DNA of 64,000 nt, taken from assembly GCA_029962745.1 (NCBI GenBank), contig CM057153.1, positions 7,541,186-7,605,185 of the forward strand, given 5' to 3'. The notes under the pieces were generated by a model. It saw only the letters and a list, made by a program, of their open reading frames with translations. It ran no database searches and was not told the origin of the DNA. The translations under genes and the position numbers were made by a program. This stretch comes from Echinometra lucunter. Lineage: Eukaryota; Echinodermata; Echinoidea; Camarodonta; Echinometridae. Positions 35,875-47,270 of this stretch are shown here, piece after piece. How positions within the stretch are numbered: the stretch's first letter is position 1; each line of letters opens with the position of its first letter.

Positions 35875-36255
35875 AGACTGCTAACTGTAAGGATTGTACA
35901 CATATGAAGAAGCAAATCCTCACAGCACTCCCACTTTTTTGTTATGTGTAAATGAATGGTATGTAAGGTAGAAAAAAAAAGCGCCATGGCAAAAATGATC
36001 TTTCTTGCCTCCTGGTAGCAAAAAGGTGTGGGCCAGTCAAATTCTGTTAAGGTTAGCATAAAATATGGCACCAGGAGTGTGTCTGCCCAAATTTTGGCAA
36101 AACACTCTCCTTTATTTGAGCATGAACTATTAGTTTTTATGTTAAAGCACATCTCATTATCATAAATGGTGCAGTGGTGCAGTGCCACATGTGAACAATT
36201 ACAAAAACTGCACAAGTTTTCTGCAAGGGTTGCCACTGGAAAATATCCATTTTAA
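35875..36255 (+). repeat. dispersed repeat, copy 2
   Basis: Diverged direct copy of 33121-33545 (see shared blocks there). Its right end runs into the foldback that follows, so the two may have inserted next to or into each other. The 140-codon minus frame over it has no counterpart in copy 1 and is not called a gene. Confidence 0.6.
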
Positions 36256-36797
36256 TGAAAAAAGAGGATAGAGAGAAGAAATTTTTTTACAAGTTCCATC
36301 AAAATCGGTTACAGAACATTACAAAAGTTTGAAAAGTTTCAATTTACTTTCTATGACAATCCTCAAATTGGCAACGTTGCTTCAAAATGGTAGGTTTAGA
36401 AGGACAACTCTCAATGTGTTTTGTACATAAAATTTCATATTTTCTCCGTTATCTCTGAGGATGCTGCTCGTCTCTTTGTGAACTCAACATATGTTGTGTT
36501 AAATACATTTTCCATGATATTATCTTGAGCTAAGGAGACAAGCTGCACCTTGAGATAATGGGGAAAATATGAAATTTTGTGTACAAAACACATGGAGAGT
36601 TGTCCTTCTAAACCTGCCATTTTGAAGCAACATTGCCAATTTGAGGATCACCACAGAAAGTAAACTGAGACTTTTCAAACTTTCAAACTTTCTCATTTTG
36701 TAATAGATTTTGATGTAACTTTTTTTTTATTACTTCTTGGTATCCTCTTGTTTCCTTAAAATTGATTTTTCCCCAGAGTTTCATTCTCCTTTAAGAT
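36225..36797. mobile_element. foldback element with arms of about 230 bp
   Basis: The left half is the diverged reverse complement of the right half. Matching blocks: TAGAAGGACAACTCTC versus GAGAGTTGTCCTTCTA; AAATTTCATATTTTC versus GAAAATATGAAATTT; GCTTCAAAATGG versus CCATTTTGAAGC; AGAGGATA versus TATCCTCT. The right end is TTCTCCTTTAAG with TTAA at 36790-36793; the left end is less distinct and blends with the dispersed repeat. A non-autonomous hairpin-type DNA transposon is likely. No coding capacity. Confidence 0.7.
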
Positions 36798-38037
36798 TGC
36801 TGCACACTTAGTCAAAATTCCCATGGTTGACAGTTAAAGACAGTATTCCTATTACTATTTGAAGTTATCTACTCTGGGAAGACACAAGCTTCAAGAAAAG
36901 CCAACTTCATTAAGATGCATTGTACCATAGTCCCCAGGATTGTGATTCACTGCATTAATACACTGAGCTGAGGAAAAGCAAGACATTTGTAGTCAGAACG
37001 TAACATTTCTTGCATTTCAAACACCTTATGAGCATGTGACCTTGTAGCAAAGAGGATGACATTGAAAGGCAATATTGAAAAAAGGAAGAAGTTATAATCC
37101 AAAATATTGAGGAAATTCTCAGGAAATTGATTTCAAGTATTTCGACTTGAAAAACAAGGGGCCAAGGTTGTTGCTTAGTTTGCTGATAGTTACGTTCACA
37201 CAACCATTCCTAAGCTCAATGTTTACTTGTGATTTCAATTATTTTGATTGATGAGGATTTGAGCCTGCAAGCTATTCTGATATGGATGCAGGCCACTGCC
37301 TTGTACATGTACTTTTGAAACATTGAGCGGTCATTGTTTTGGTCCTATACGGACCCTCGCCAACGTTTAAAACATCATGGTTTTGATAACTTACAGTTTC
37401 AGAACTATGATATCCCATGTGAACATACACTGAAGCTAATGTTTGCCAGAGTGAGATGTTGCTCTACATGTAGTCTGGCTGCAAATCATTCTTAAAATGA
37501 CATACTCAGTTTTAAAAAAATAGCATTGTAAAAATTCTGATTTGAAAAAAACCCCAGCATGTTGATGAGTGATAAATCCTTTCTGGACAAGATTGTTTCG
37601 GATATTATCAGAGAAATATAGCAACATACAAGTCTGAATGCCAGGCCTAAAACAAGAGTAATGCATGTGTGCAAGGAACCATTTCAAAAAAGCAATACAC
37701 CCCGCAGCAAAGTCACGCTGATGATTGCAAGTCGTCCATTTACATATTTGAATTATCTTAGCTTTTTGAGAATTACATTTTCAATTAACATGCAAGTATC
37801 TCTTGAAGCAAAGTCTGCCAAAACCATATGAATGGAAATGAGCACACCCATTTACAAATCCTCATCCACTCGCGAGGGTTTCAGTGGTTAACAGGAAGAT
37901 GGAGAAGCAATCTCAATATTTATGACATCAGAACATCAAAAAAATATTGCTTGATAGGGGGAAATAAGCATCATATATTCATCAGTCATGAAATTCAATG
38001 ATTCCTTTTACTGATGCTTGATTTGGCGATGAAAAAG
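36798..38037. other. non-coding DNA
   Basis: No gene or clear repeat. Frames of 80-90 codons near 37.0 and 37.5 kb lack any splice or motif support. Confidence 0.45.
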
Positions 38038-38160
38038 CTATCCGTCATCATTAAATGAGGCTGCATCAAATCTGGGTTCTTTCTGCAAGGTAACCTCAAA
38101 CTGCCATTTTGGGTGCTCCAGGCCAGAACTCTCTTGGCCCTCATGGTTTGATGATTTTAA
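38038..38160 (-). CDS. weak candidate exon
   Basis: The minus-strand acceptor-like ATCGATTGCAG is followed by a phase-0 frame containing GQESSGLEHPKWQFEVTLQK and closed by TAG. The overlapping +1 frame, starting ATGAGG, is also open for 49 codons, so protein-like reading alone is not decisive. Phase 0 entry fits only a splice from the 58.1-kb exon. Family unknown. Confidence 0.17.
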   Translation of the reverse strand, partial: LKSSNHEGQESSGLEHPKWQFEVTLQKEPRFDAASFNDDG

Positions 38161-38290
38161 CTGCAATCGATATGCAGAGGTGAGGCAAAATATTCAGATC
38201 AATCGTTTATTTATTTAAATGCACGCCATCAGTCCTTTTAGGAACTTGTGTTTCCACAGTTGTCATTTCCTATGTCTCAAGGTTCCTTAC

Positions 38291-38469
38291 CAGTGGATAG
38301 CCTCTGTACTGCTTTGTGCAAAGGGGCCACGTGCACAAGCAAATATTGCATGGAGTTGACGGGGCAATGCACTGGTGTGGGGGCTATGCACTGTTTGGCA
38401 AGGGGGTTCTGGAACAGGTTGATTCTGGTCAGTGGGAACGGAGCTCTCAGCGTCAAACTTACAGTGCAT
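38291..38469 (-). CDS. candidate first exon with ATG and strong donor
   Basis: A minus-strand ATG (GGCCATGC, G at -3) opens a frame containing FDAESSVPTDQNQPVPEPP and ARGPFAQSSTEAIH. After 179 nt a near-consensus donor CACTG/GTAAGG follows (phase 2). The segment is GC-rich for this window. A second minus frame and a plus frame are also open, and an imperfect inverted pair (GGGGGCTATGCACTG near 38378, CAGTGCATGGCCCCC near 38462) could mean this is repeat-derived. Phase 2 does not match the phase-1 chain. Family unknown. Confidence 0.22.
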
Positions 38470-39899
38470 GGCCCCCAGCAGCCATCAGAATCGATCAGAG
38501 TTGAAAAATGGAATGTCATCTAGCCTTGACATTCACATTCTGCACTTTACAATCATTGCTCCAAGAATGATCCTTCCCTCTCTCTCTCTCTCTCCTTCAC
38601 TCCCATCTTCATCTGACCAATTACTTTCCATCTTTATCTGTCTATCATTCTATTCCTCTAGAAATATTCCATCTTTCCTGAAGCATATTTCTCTACATCT
38701 CATAGTTCCTATGATATCTTTTCTGACACTGTCAAGTGCATACAGTATGTACACACGATTATTTCGCAAATATAAATTTCCCTGCTCTCTATCACCTCCT
38801 TTCATTTGCTGTCATGTATAAATAAAAACAACTCTGTCTCATTTTCTCATTTCTTGCAATTATAGGGCATCATTTATCTCTCCAATCATTTCCAAATGAA
38901 TTCCAGCTCAGTCCTGCCTCCTCTAAGGATCATCCAAAATCAATCAAGTCAGCTTGGTATTCCTCCAGCCTAATCCAAAATTTATTTATCCCTAATCCAT
39001 CTGCACATATAAGCATATCCATCAAATCAATATCAAATAAACTGTTCATTTTGTATTAACAGTTAACTCAAATTATCCTCATCATAGTTTTAATCTAACT
39101 TTCTCTCCATAAATTGAGGTTAAAAGTTCTTTATAAGATTCTCTTCTCACTAAAACATGTTCTACTTCACTTAATCCTTCATTTTCATTTTATAATTGCA
39201 ATTCTGAAATCTGAATAATCCATAATACCCTAATTTCACCATAACATTTATGACATTCTACTTTCAAAATCTAAATGACACTATTATAAAATTCATATTT
39301 ATACATAGTTAAGGTCAAACATGTATCACAAAAAATATTCCTAAAATCAGTGTTCCAGATATCAACATTTTGGCAAATATAGCATTTGCTGGTTAAATGT
39401 AGGAGAGGGGAGAGGAAGGGAGGATGCTTATAAGTCCTAAAAATGTTCTGATAACCGAGAAATTAGAAGAAAAAAGTGGTCCCCTTTTTATCAAAAAATC
39501 CCAAACAAGTAACAAAAAGGGAGTATCAAATATTTCACGTGCCTTTAGAAAATCGAAAGTTATTGCAGATGTTAGTTGGAAAGGTGTTGGAAAGGGTTGG
39601 AATAACAGCGTGTACCTAAATGTACTTGAGGTATGCCAGGTTAATTTTTTTGGGGGGTGGGGAGGGGAGGAGGAGTGGGAAGGGGCATTGAGGATTCTGA
39701 GGAAGCTTTCTACCACAAATATAAATAACCTGTGAAATGAAATTGACCTCAAAACATCACACTGTGACAGCCTGCTTCATTTCAAGATGTGAAATTATGC
39801 AAATGTGACATTCAAGACAGGTATGAAATGCTAATTCCTGTAATACATTGAATCTCTTTTAACTAAGTGAACTGGTTCCTTCAAGTTAAATCCCATTCG
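38470..39899. other. non-coding DNA
   Basis: CT-rich patch at about 38575-38596, poly-A/T-rich sequence, G-rich run near 39650-39680. Frames of 100-130 codons at 38.4-38.8 and 39.4-39.75 kb show no family features and lie partly in low-complexity DNA. Confidence 0.4.
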
Positions 39900-40021
39900 T
39901 CAGCCTTCCTGAGCTTTAGCCCATCCCTCTTGCCTCATCCCTCCTTGATCCATGAAAAACATTTCATACTCGCTCTTTTCTGCCCAAAATCCAAACTGAA
40001 ATAAATTCCAGCCCATCTTTA
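39900..40021 (-). CDS. candidate terminal exon with a very strong acceptor
   Basis: On the minus strand a pyrimidine tract of about 60 nt ends in TTCTTGTCTGTGCAG. Of the three entry phases only phase 1 gives a frame resembling protein (contains QFGFWAEKSEYEMFFMDQGG); it closes after 39 codons at TGA. Phase 1 is the exit phase of the exon ending at 54375, so this could be an alternative last exon. The pyrimidine-rich stretch could also be a simple-sequence coincidence. Family unknown. Confidence 0.27.
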
Positions 40022-42399
40022 CTGCACAGACAAGAAAAATGACGACAAAAGGAGCAAGGAAAACGACGACAAAGGAGAGGAGGCAGCGTGAGCTGAGATT
40101 GAATTCATTACTCCATGGCACCCCGTAATTCCACATAAATTGCATTCTGATGACAATTTCTACACATCTCAAAAATAAACATGCAAGTCCATCATGAGCC
40201 TGTGAATGAAAAGGATACCCCTTCCTGTTTTAAAGGCCAGTCCCCGCTCCTTTCTTTTAACTCGCTGCCTATGGGAACCACGTGGTCATTGTATTAAGTC
40301 TATGGGAGTTTGAGAATTCATAAGTCAACAGGTTAAGATGCATTCAAGCAACAGTGTACGCACAATTGCGTATACATGTACATGCTCCCTCAATAGTGCA
40401 AGATTCCTATAGTGGCAAAATGTCACATCTTTGAAATTTTATTGTCTTATTTCCCATAGATTCAAGCTGTGTTTATGATGTAGTTTGATTTCTAGTGCAC
40501 ATTGTATCACAATAAAGCAAGTGTCATTGCTCTGAATCTGAAATATCTGAAATAATACGACTCAACACTCCCACGGAGTAAAGCGAGTTGGGTGGGTGTG
40601 CGCATAATAACTAAATAATACTATTGGTAATAAATAATACTATTTGTAATAAAAAATACTATTGGTAATAACAATAGGCATTACAAAAGTTTAATTTTTA
40701 AGATGGCTCCCTAGAATAGGTTTTACAGGCTTACCATATTAGATCATATAGTAATGCTAGCATTCTTTCAATTTGTCATTAGGAAAAGAAGCTAACAATC
40801 AATTTCTGAAAATACATGTAAGCATACTTCGGTATAACTGAATTCCCACATGCTTGGCATTCTTTCAGTGGCATTTCTCTCAGTTTCTCTATTATATCTC
40901 AAAGAAAACAGCTCCCAATAAACACTGCACCTCAATCAAAATTAAAGTGTGAACTGCAAGGTATATGTATATAGTGCCTGCAGATGAACCTATATAGCTT
41001 TATTATTACCCCAGTACTAAGTAAAGATATCGGTGACAAGCTAATATTTGTTTAGTGTCCATAATCAAGAAACCTGCCATACACATGTCAGCAAAACAGC
41101 ATGTCAGTTCAAAAGTCCATTTTCAAGGGCAAATTTCAACCAAAGGACATGAAGGAATCGCTAATGTCCTAATATTTTAAAAATAAATCATTTTACGTAG
41201 TATAGCAAACAAATAAAATCTAAATTAACATGAATAAAACATAATGAGAGATTATATGCAATTTTTACCAGGAGTTTACAGTGCAGGCCTGACTTGAAAA
41301 AGAAAAAATGGGAATAAAAGTCATTCACACACAATCCTGTAATTTGCAGTTGCTTTTCTGAAAAACCTCACTTAATTCTCCTTTTCAAGACTCTAAATTG
41401 CATGTCCTTTTCTACAAAGAGTCATAAAAGAAAAAGCTTGCATTCTTGACACCTGAATGACATTGCATTACCACCACTTCAAAAACCAGGAAGCACTCTG
41501 AAATGTTAAAACGGTGGCTGACACGCGGCTTTAAATGATTGAATTTCAATAATGTAAAATAATATTGTACCTGGATATCAAAGGCACGTTCAAAAACCCA
41601 GAAGAGCAAACATTAAAGATAGACGTGAAAAGATCATATTTCTACAAACTCTTTGAGAGAAGTCAGTGATACGAGAAAGAGGGAGACAGGAGAACTGGGT
41701 CAAATGCCAGGATGGCCTTTCCAGCTCCTTTATGAGAAGTATTCAAAATGTATGCTAGAGACACGATTAAAATTAATAATGCAAGCATGGGGAACGAGCA
41801 TTTCATGAAGATATCATGAAATGGGTTCAGAAAGGCAGCAACTGTGACACAATATGTGGCCTTAAGCCCCTGGAGACTAACTAGCATATTTAGTAAAGAT
41901 ATCGTATGAACGCTGTGCATTTCTATTCAGCTTTCACTGATCTGCGAGTGCATAATACGGTCAGTTTTGTATAAATTTTTAATCTTGATATCATCATGCA
42001 GAATGTAAAGACTTTAAAATGATTTCATGGATAAGAGGTAACAGCTCTGACTCTATATAGTATTATTGCCATTGAATTGTAGAAAATAATCAAATCACGG
42101 ACAGAATCTGCTCTGATACAAGACTTGTTGCTTTGCCAGGCAAGCCTCACACAAGTAATTGGGTTGAAAAGCATCATTTCATTATGAGTCATTCATGAAA
42201 CTAGAATTCACTTGTAATGTTGAATGATTTTCTAACTGATTAATAGAGTGCATTACTTCTATCATTACACATTTCATTTTATCATCATCCTCTGTGAAAC
42301 ATGGTCACACAACAATGTGGTCGTTAAAATTATACATGTGTATTAGCAACGCAAAAAATATTTCCAAAAATGCTACAGTTATTCATATAAATATGGTAT
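40022..42399. other. non-coding DNA with small tandem repeat
   Basis: Three roughly 23-bp units of AATACTATT(G/T)GTAATAA lie at about 40614-40672. The rest is AT-rich. A minus frame at 41663-41920 is hydrophobic but has no splice or start context. Confidence 0.45.
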
Positions 42400-42795
42400 T
42401 TGCTAGCGCATATCCTATTGGCTGAAAGGCCGTCACGTGACATCGACCAATTTTTTTACATTGCATGTTTTTTTTGCACAATCAAGTGCATATACAAAAA
42501 TGTACGGCACTGCGCATTCAAAGCAACCTTACTGGATGCAACCTTACGTGTACCCACTGTTTCCACTTTTTTTAATAACTGTGCACTTTTGACTCAAAGG
42601 CAACCTCAATACAAACTTTGGGAGAACCTGACTCCTATTGAAGGAAAGCATGAGATCGCTAATATCATACATGTATTTTGTATCACAAATACTCTATGTA
42701 TATCATTGTTACATACATGTACCTTCACCTCCTTATTAAGAATTTCCCTCATGCCCTTACATGTATATTCCAATCTAAGCCTGCAGCCTCGGTGA
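42400..42795 (+). CDS. unexplained 131-codon open frame
   Basis: A plus-strand frame stays open for 396 nt in AT-rich DNA (contains FNNCALLTQRQPQYKLWENL). It starts at a non-ATG codon. By a rough count of stop-codon frequency at this base composition, about one frame this long is expected by chance in the window. No domain, splice site or start context supports it. Most likely accidental. Confidence 0.12.
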   Translation: MLAHILLAERPSRDIDQFFYIACFFCTIKCIYKNVRHCAFKATLLDATLRVPTVSTFFNNCALLTQRQPQYKLWENLTPIEGKHEIANIIHVFCITNTLCISLLHTCTFTSLLRISLMPLHVYSNLSLQPR

Positions 42796-43697
42796 ATTTA
42801 TCATCACTCAAGAAATTCTGAATTTGTCATATATTTTGTTGCAATGAATGCAGAAGCATGTAATATTAATACAGAATCAATCTTTCACAGTACAGTAACT
42901 AGTAAGCCTACGGTATTCAATTTGAATATGCTTTAGTGCATTTGGCCTAACAATGTACAGGTAAATTGCAAAATAGTACTGGTATACCACAACATCTAAA
43001 CATTCTACAAATCTTTTAATACTGATCTACATGAAATCATGAATCTATTATGTTTCTGAAGGCATGTTTTACTCAAGGAGAGAAGGATATCATAGAACAA
43101 CTGCAAGCAAAGGTATTATGACATTCTACTAGCACCAAGCTTGTAACACTGATCTACAATCCCATGGAGTTGGAATTTGCACTAAGCTTCAATGAATGAG
43201 CCTACTGTACAATCATGATCGCAACAAGTAGAAATTTTCATCAAGTACATTTCATCTTTCATATAGTTCTTTCTAAAGGGACAAGGACGATCCAGTCACC
43301 GAAATCTGCATCATGGTAGATTTCATGCGGATCTTGTGGTCAGCATTTTAAGTAGGGCCTGACAAATATTGGATACAAGCATGCATTAATGAAGGCAAAA
43401 TAAAAAAAAAGCCCATGACTTTTCTTGAACATGTTTATCAACCCGTAATGAAGTGTGGTGTACTGCACCCCACCAAGTAATAAATGTACTGTGATCAATA
43501 CAGGAGAGAAAGAGATAGACGCAAATGCAATAATGCATGGTCTACCTTGAAATAAAGATTGTGTCCAATCAATAAACCAATTTCATTTCTTGTCAATATC
43601 ACCCACCAGGAGGGAGAAAAAACAGGAGAAAAAACAGGAGAAAGACAGAGTGAGAGAGAGTAAGAGAGAGAGAGAGATGGTAAAAGAGAAATAGGAA

Positions 43698-43729
<32 letters not shown>

Positions 43730-44400
43730 GGAAAAACAAGAGGGAGAGAGAAAGCACTATAGTACAGATCTTCACTGCAAAAGTTCTACATACACATGTA
43801 CATGTATATACTCAGCAACTTTGTTGTATGTCCATGGTACTCTTCAGTGCCAGAAGGGTGTTTATGCTACAAATACAGATGATATAACTTAAGGTTTTAA
43901 GCCCATCTGGCTCTCAGCAGGCAAATATCAAACAGTAGATTTAGTACCTTCTCATTTCTATTTTATCACTTTCTGCAAATACACATGTATGTATATATAT
44001 GTAATGGTCAGAACTCGAATGGAAGGTTTTTAGAGAATATAGTCTGAGAAGATTGAAAAGCAGAAGACATCAAAGAGGCCGAAAGAAAATTATCAATGGT
44101 GCGATTCTTTTGGTGAATAACATTGTGCTTGATTATTTTTTATATGATGGGCAAAGCAACATTATAGTTATATTATCTTAAATGCTATCAAAGAAGGAAG
44201 AGTCTAAATTTAAAACACACATACACAATCATGCTGCAATGAAACAATAACAAAATAAAAATATGGATCTGATTTGAGATGAACATTCATGTGTTTTTTA
44301 ATTTCATTTTTAGATTACTTTTTTTAATGAAATCATTTCCAGACACTAATCAGTAATATATCTTATTTAGAAATTATTCAAAAGTACTTTCTTCAACTTC
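42796..44400. repeat. non-coding DNA with GA microsatellite
   Basis: GA-rich tract with pure (GA)n parts at about 43642-43753. Nothing else supportable. TACATGTA-type motifs are frequent here and across the window. Confidence 0.5.
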
Positions 44401-45592
44401 AAGTCAAAGGCAGTGCATTATTCATGTTCATTGCACAACTGATGTAGCATCTGGCAGGATACAGAATTACACAAAAACAAGTGCACTTTTTTAAAATATA
44501 GAGAATGTACTTGCTTGTAGCTAAAGTTCGAATCATCTAACATTTGACAGTCACACATTATGTGTGCTCTTCTTTTTGCGAATGGATATTTCAGGCAATG
44601 CACTCTGAAATAATTTCATTTAAGTCTGTTGCTGATTTACTTTTCTTTTCGAATCAAATACCTGTCCCCATACACAAGATAAAACATTCTTTCTACAATA
44701 GTCTAAATAACAATTTCCTATACATCCTCACCGCAAATAATTGAATCATTCAAAGGAAACATTGTGACTGTGCGGTGGAAGTGTAATGCGTGCCATGCCT
44801 AACAGATGATAAGAGAAGTAGGTGAGAGAAATAACATAATCACGTTTTCAAAACTTGAATTATCCCATTAGAATGATGCATTGTTATGATTCACGTCTGT
44901 TGTGATGTCCTATACAGCAAGACATGAAATCCTGCCAATACATTTCCCATGCCAATAAGATCCGGGGTATGCTTAATTGGTAGAAATAACTTGATTTGGA
45001 CGAATTTTCAGCAGTGTTTGTAATGGCTGGCTTTAGTAGGTCCTTCTTTGCCAATAGTGCACTAATTGTTAACCTCTCTTAAAGAGTGCAAGTACTTTTC
45101 TTCCAGTGGCTTTTTTCTTTCTTTCTTTCTTTCTTTTGTTATGCTACCTTGTCAATGAAGTATTCAATCATATTGAAAAGGGTATTTTATTTATGAATGT
45201 CATTTTACAGTGTCATTTTATTCCTTTATCACTGTTTTTCACTAATGTAAATTCACCTAAAAAATTAATTCCATCATATCTAAACAGTCTAAATATGTGT
45301 TTTTATCATTTTATTTTGAAGACATTCTTCAGAAGTGCATCAGCCTTTCTCTACTCCCTGTCTTTCACCTTATAATGTTCCATTCATGATATGATGTCAT
45401 CATGCTAAGTCATGTTTCACTATTTCTCTCTCTATTTCTACGTGTGTAGATCTCTTCTATTCATTTCCACTCCTGCAGTTTTTATGTGCCTTTTACATCC
45501 TTTTACATCCATCTTTCTTGGTCAGTCCATTTCTCTGTCTGGAGTCTGTATGTCTTCTGTCTATCTGTCTGTCCCTTTCTCTTTCTCTCCAC

Positions 45593-45659
<67 letters not shown>

Positions 45660-46160
45660 TCTCTTTCCCTCCCTATCTTCAACTTCCCTCTCCTTCTCTC
45701 CATCTCCCCACATATGACTCCAGCACCACTCATCGACCAAGTTGGGTTATCATGCCGAGGGGAAAAGTGCTCTTCAGCGCCGAATATTTACTGAGGCTTG
45801 TGAACAGCAGCCTTAGAGCTATGAATCGCTAAAATGGATGTCTTATGATGTAGGTCGCCAATTCTTTTTTGTGTCAAGCTGACAAGTCCATATCCCCCAT
45901 AGCTTCTTGAGTTAATTGTCCTCATAATTGTTGTGAATGCCTGCTTTAATTGACAACCAAAAGGCGTACAAAATACCTGCTTTTCCTCAATTTCATAGAG
46001 TGCTTTCTCTAATGTTCAACACATTCAGCAAACTGATAAAAGGGCACAACTCATCTCATGCAAATCGTAGGTATACCCAACATCTAGACTTGTAAATTAG
46101 TTGAGCAACTGTAATCAAAAGTAATGCTATATGCAAAATATCAATCATCTGTAACCACTG
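44401..46160. repeat. non-coding DNA with TTTC and CT microsatellites
   Basis: (TTTC)n at about 45112-45136 and CT-rich DNA at 45575-45680 with a pure run near 45600-45645. All long frames here are CT-repeat translations. A short plus frame after 45720 has no support. Confidence 0.55.
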
Positions 46161-46655
46161 TTAAAGACATTGGTTAACATTGTTATGATTTTAAAAAATC
46201 TTGTTTTGTTACTTGAGAATGGGATAAACATAAGGGTTATAGTGTAAAAATACAAGTCTAAAAGTTTCAAAGTATAATATCCACAGGAAGTATTTTTAAA
46301 TATCAAGAATGTGAACCAATGTTTGAAAAATATACGAGGGTCGGTTGCACAGAATAGACATAAGGAGTGCGCATGCGCGTGTGACTCACCTTACCGTACT
46401 GTGTGTACTGGCGAATCTCGCGGCGGGAGGCACATAACGGCATTTTCAAATTCAAGCAAAGTGGTCCTCTTAGTGATTGTCTCGTGAGACGAAGGATAAT
46501 GAAATCGCCGTTTGCGTCTAACTTACACTTTTTCATTCCAAATTATGGTTGGTTTCAGGGTTTTTGAGTACAAATACAAGTACTCATACACATGTTTCAT
46601 CTTAGTTTGAGAATTTTTTAAATCAGCTACTCACAAAGTTAGCCAATGCCTTTAA
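46161..46655 (-). mobile_element. TTAA-family MITE, copy C
   Basis: Reverse-oriented member of the family at 16836 and 21747: TTAA at 46161-46164, end AGACATTGGTTAAC, other end GTTAGCCAATGCCT, TTAA at 46652-46655. Much closer to copy A than to copy B over most of its length. The core TGCGCATGCGCG at 46368-46379 matches the NRF-1 consensus YGCGCAYGCGCR fully. The 77-codon minus frame inside resembles the 89-codon frame of copy A only because the DNA is the same family. Confidence 0.87.
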
Positions 46656-47144
46656 TAACTTTCAGTATTATTCAACTGTATAATCATGAAACTGAAAACA
46701 AAAAGAAATACTCATTTAAAAATTCAGTACAATAAATGTCAAATATTTCAAGATACACTCAAATACTGGACTGGTACAAGAATATATATGGCTATGTGCT
46801 TTGTCCGATTGATGGCAGTGCAAAAAATCTTCATTTCCAAATTATGTCTGAATAGCAAAGATTCATTTTCTTCATTGACAAGTTACCCAGTTCCAAGCAA
46901 ATCTATCCTCAAATTGCTATCAAATTTTCAACATCACATAAAGAAGAATAGAACAACCAAAAAGTTAATAATTTAAGGCAGCAGTTATTTCTACACTACC
47001 TTCATAATAGAATCTCTGTGAGTCTTACTGTATCTTCTTAAATTTGCCAGCATCTTTTGGCTCATATAAGTGTCCTTTTTCTGACTTCCATCTTTTTCTT
47101 TTCACACAAGAGTGTAACTGGTAGATATTTATTATACCAGTAGA
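46656..47144. other. non-coding DNA
   Basis: AT-rich; a 96-codon plus frame at 46686-46976 is Lys/Asn/Ile-rich, as expected of AT-rich non-coding DNA. Confidence 0.4.
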
Positions 47145-47270
47145 TTACAGATCTACTCTTTTTACACCGAAAGCACAGAGGGGTGCCATAACCTTCTTGT
47201 CCTCCATCACTACACCAACATCATTCTCCTCTACCACCACTGAGATGCGGTCCCTGTATGCTTGGTCATA
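47145..47270 (-). CDS. protein-like minus-strand ORF fragment
   Basis: A 41-codon minus frame reads like protein (contains RISVVVEENDVGVVMEDKKV) and closes at TAA. It stands out for G-start codons and lack of low-complexity sequence. The only upstream acceptors (ACCAAG or ATACAG) have poor pyrimidine tracts. It may be an exon, a fossil of one, or chance. Family unknown. Confidence 0.2.
   Translation of the reverse strand, partial: YDQAYRDRISVVVEENDVGVVMEDKKVMAPLCAFGVKRVDL

Noticed and set aside
45412..45832. Three overlapping 100-codon plus-strand ORFs
   Set aside because: CT-microsatellite translations in all three frames; a real gene would use one.
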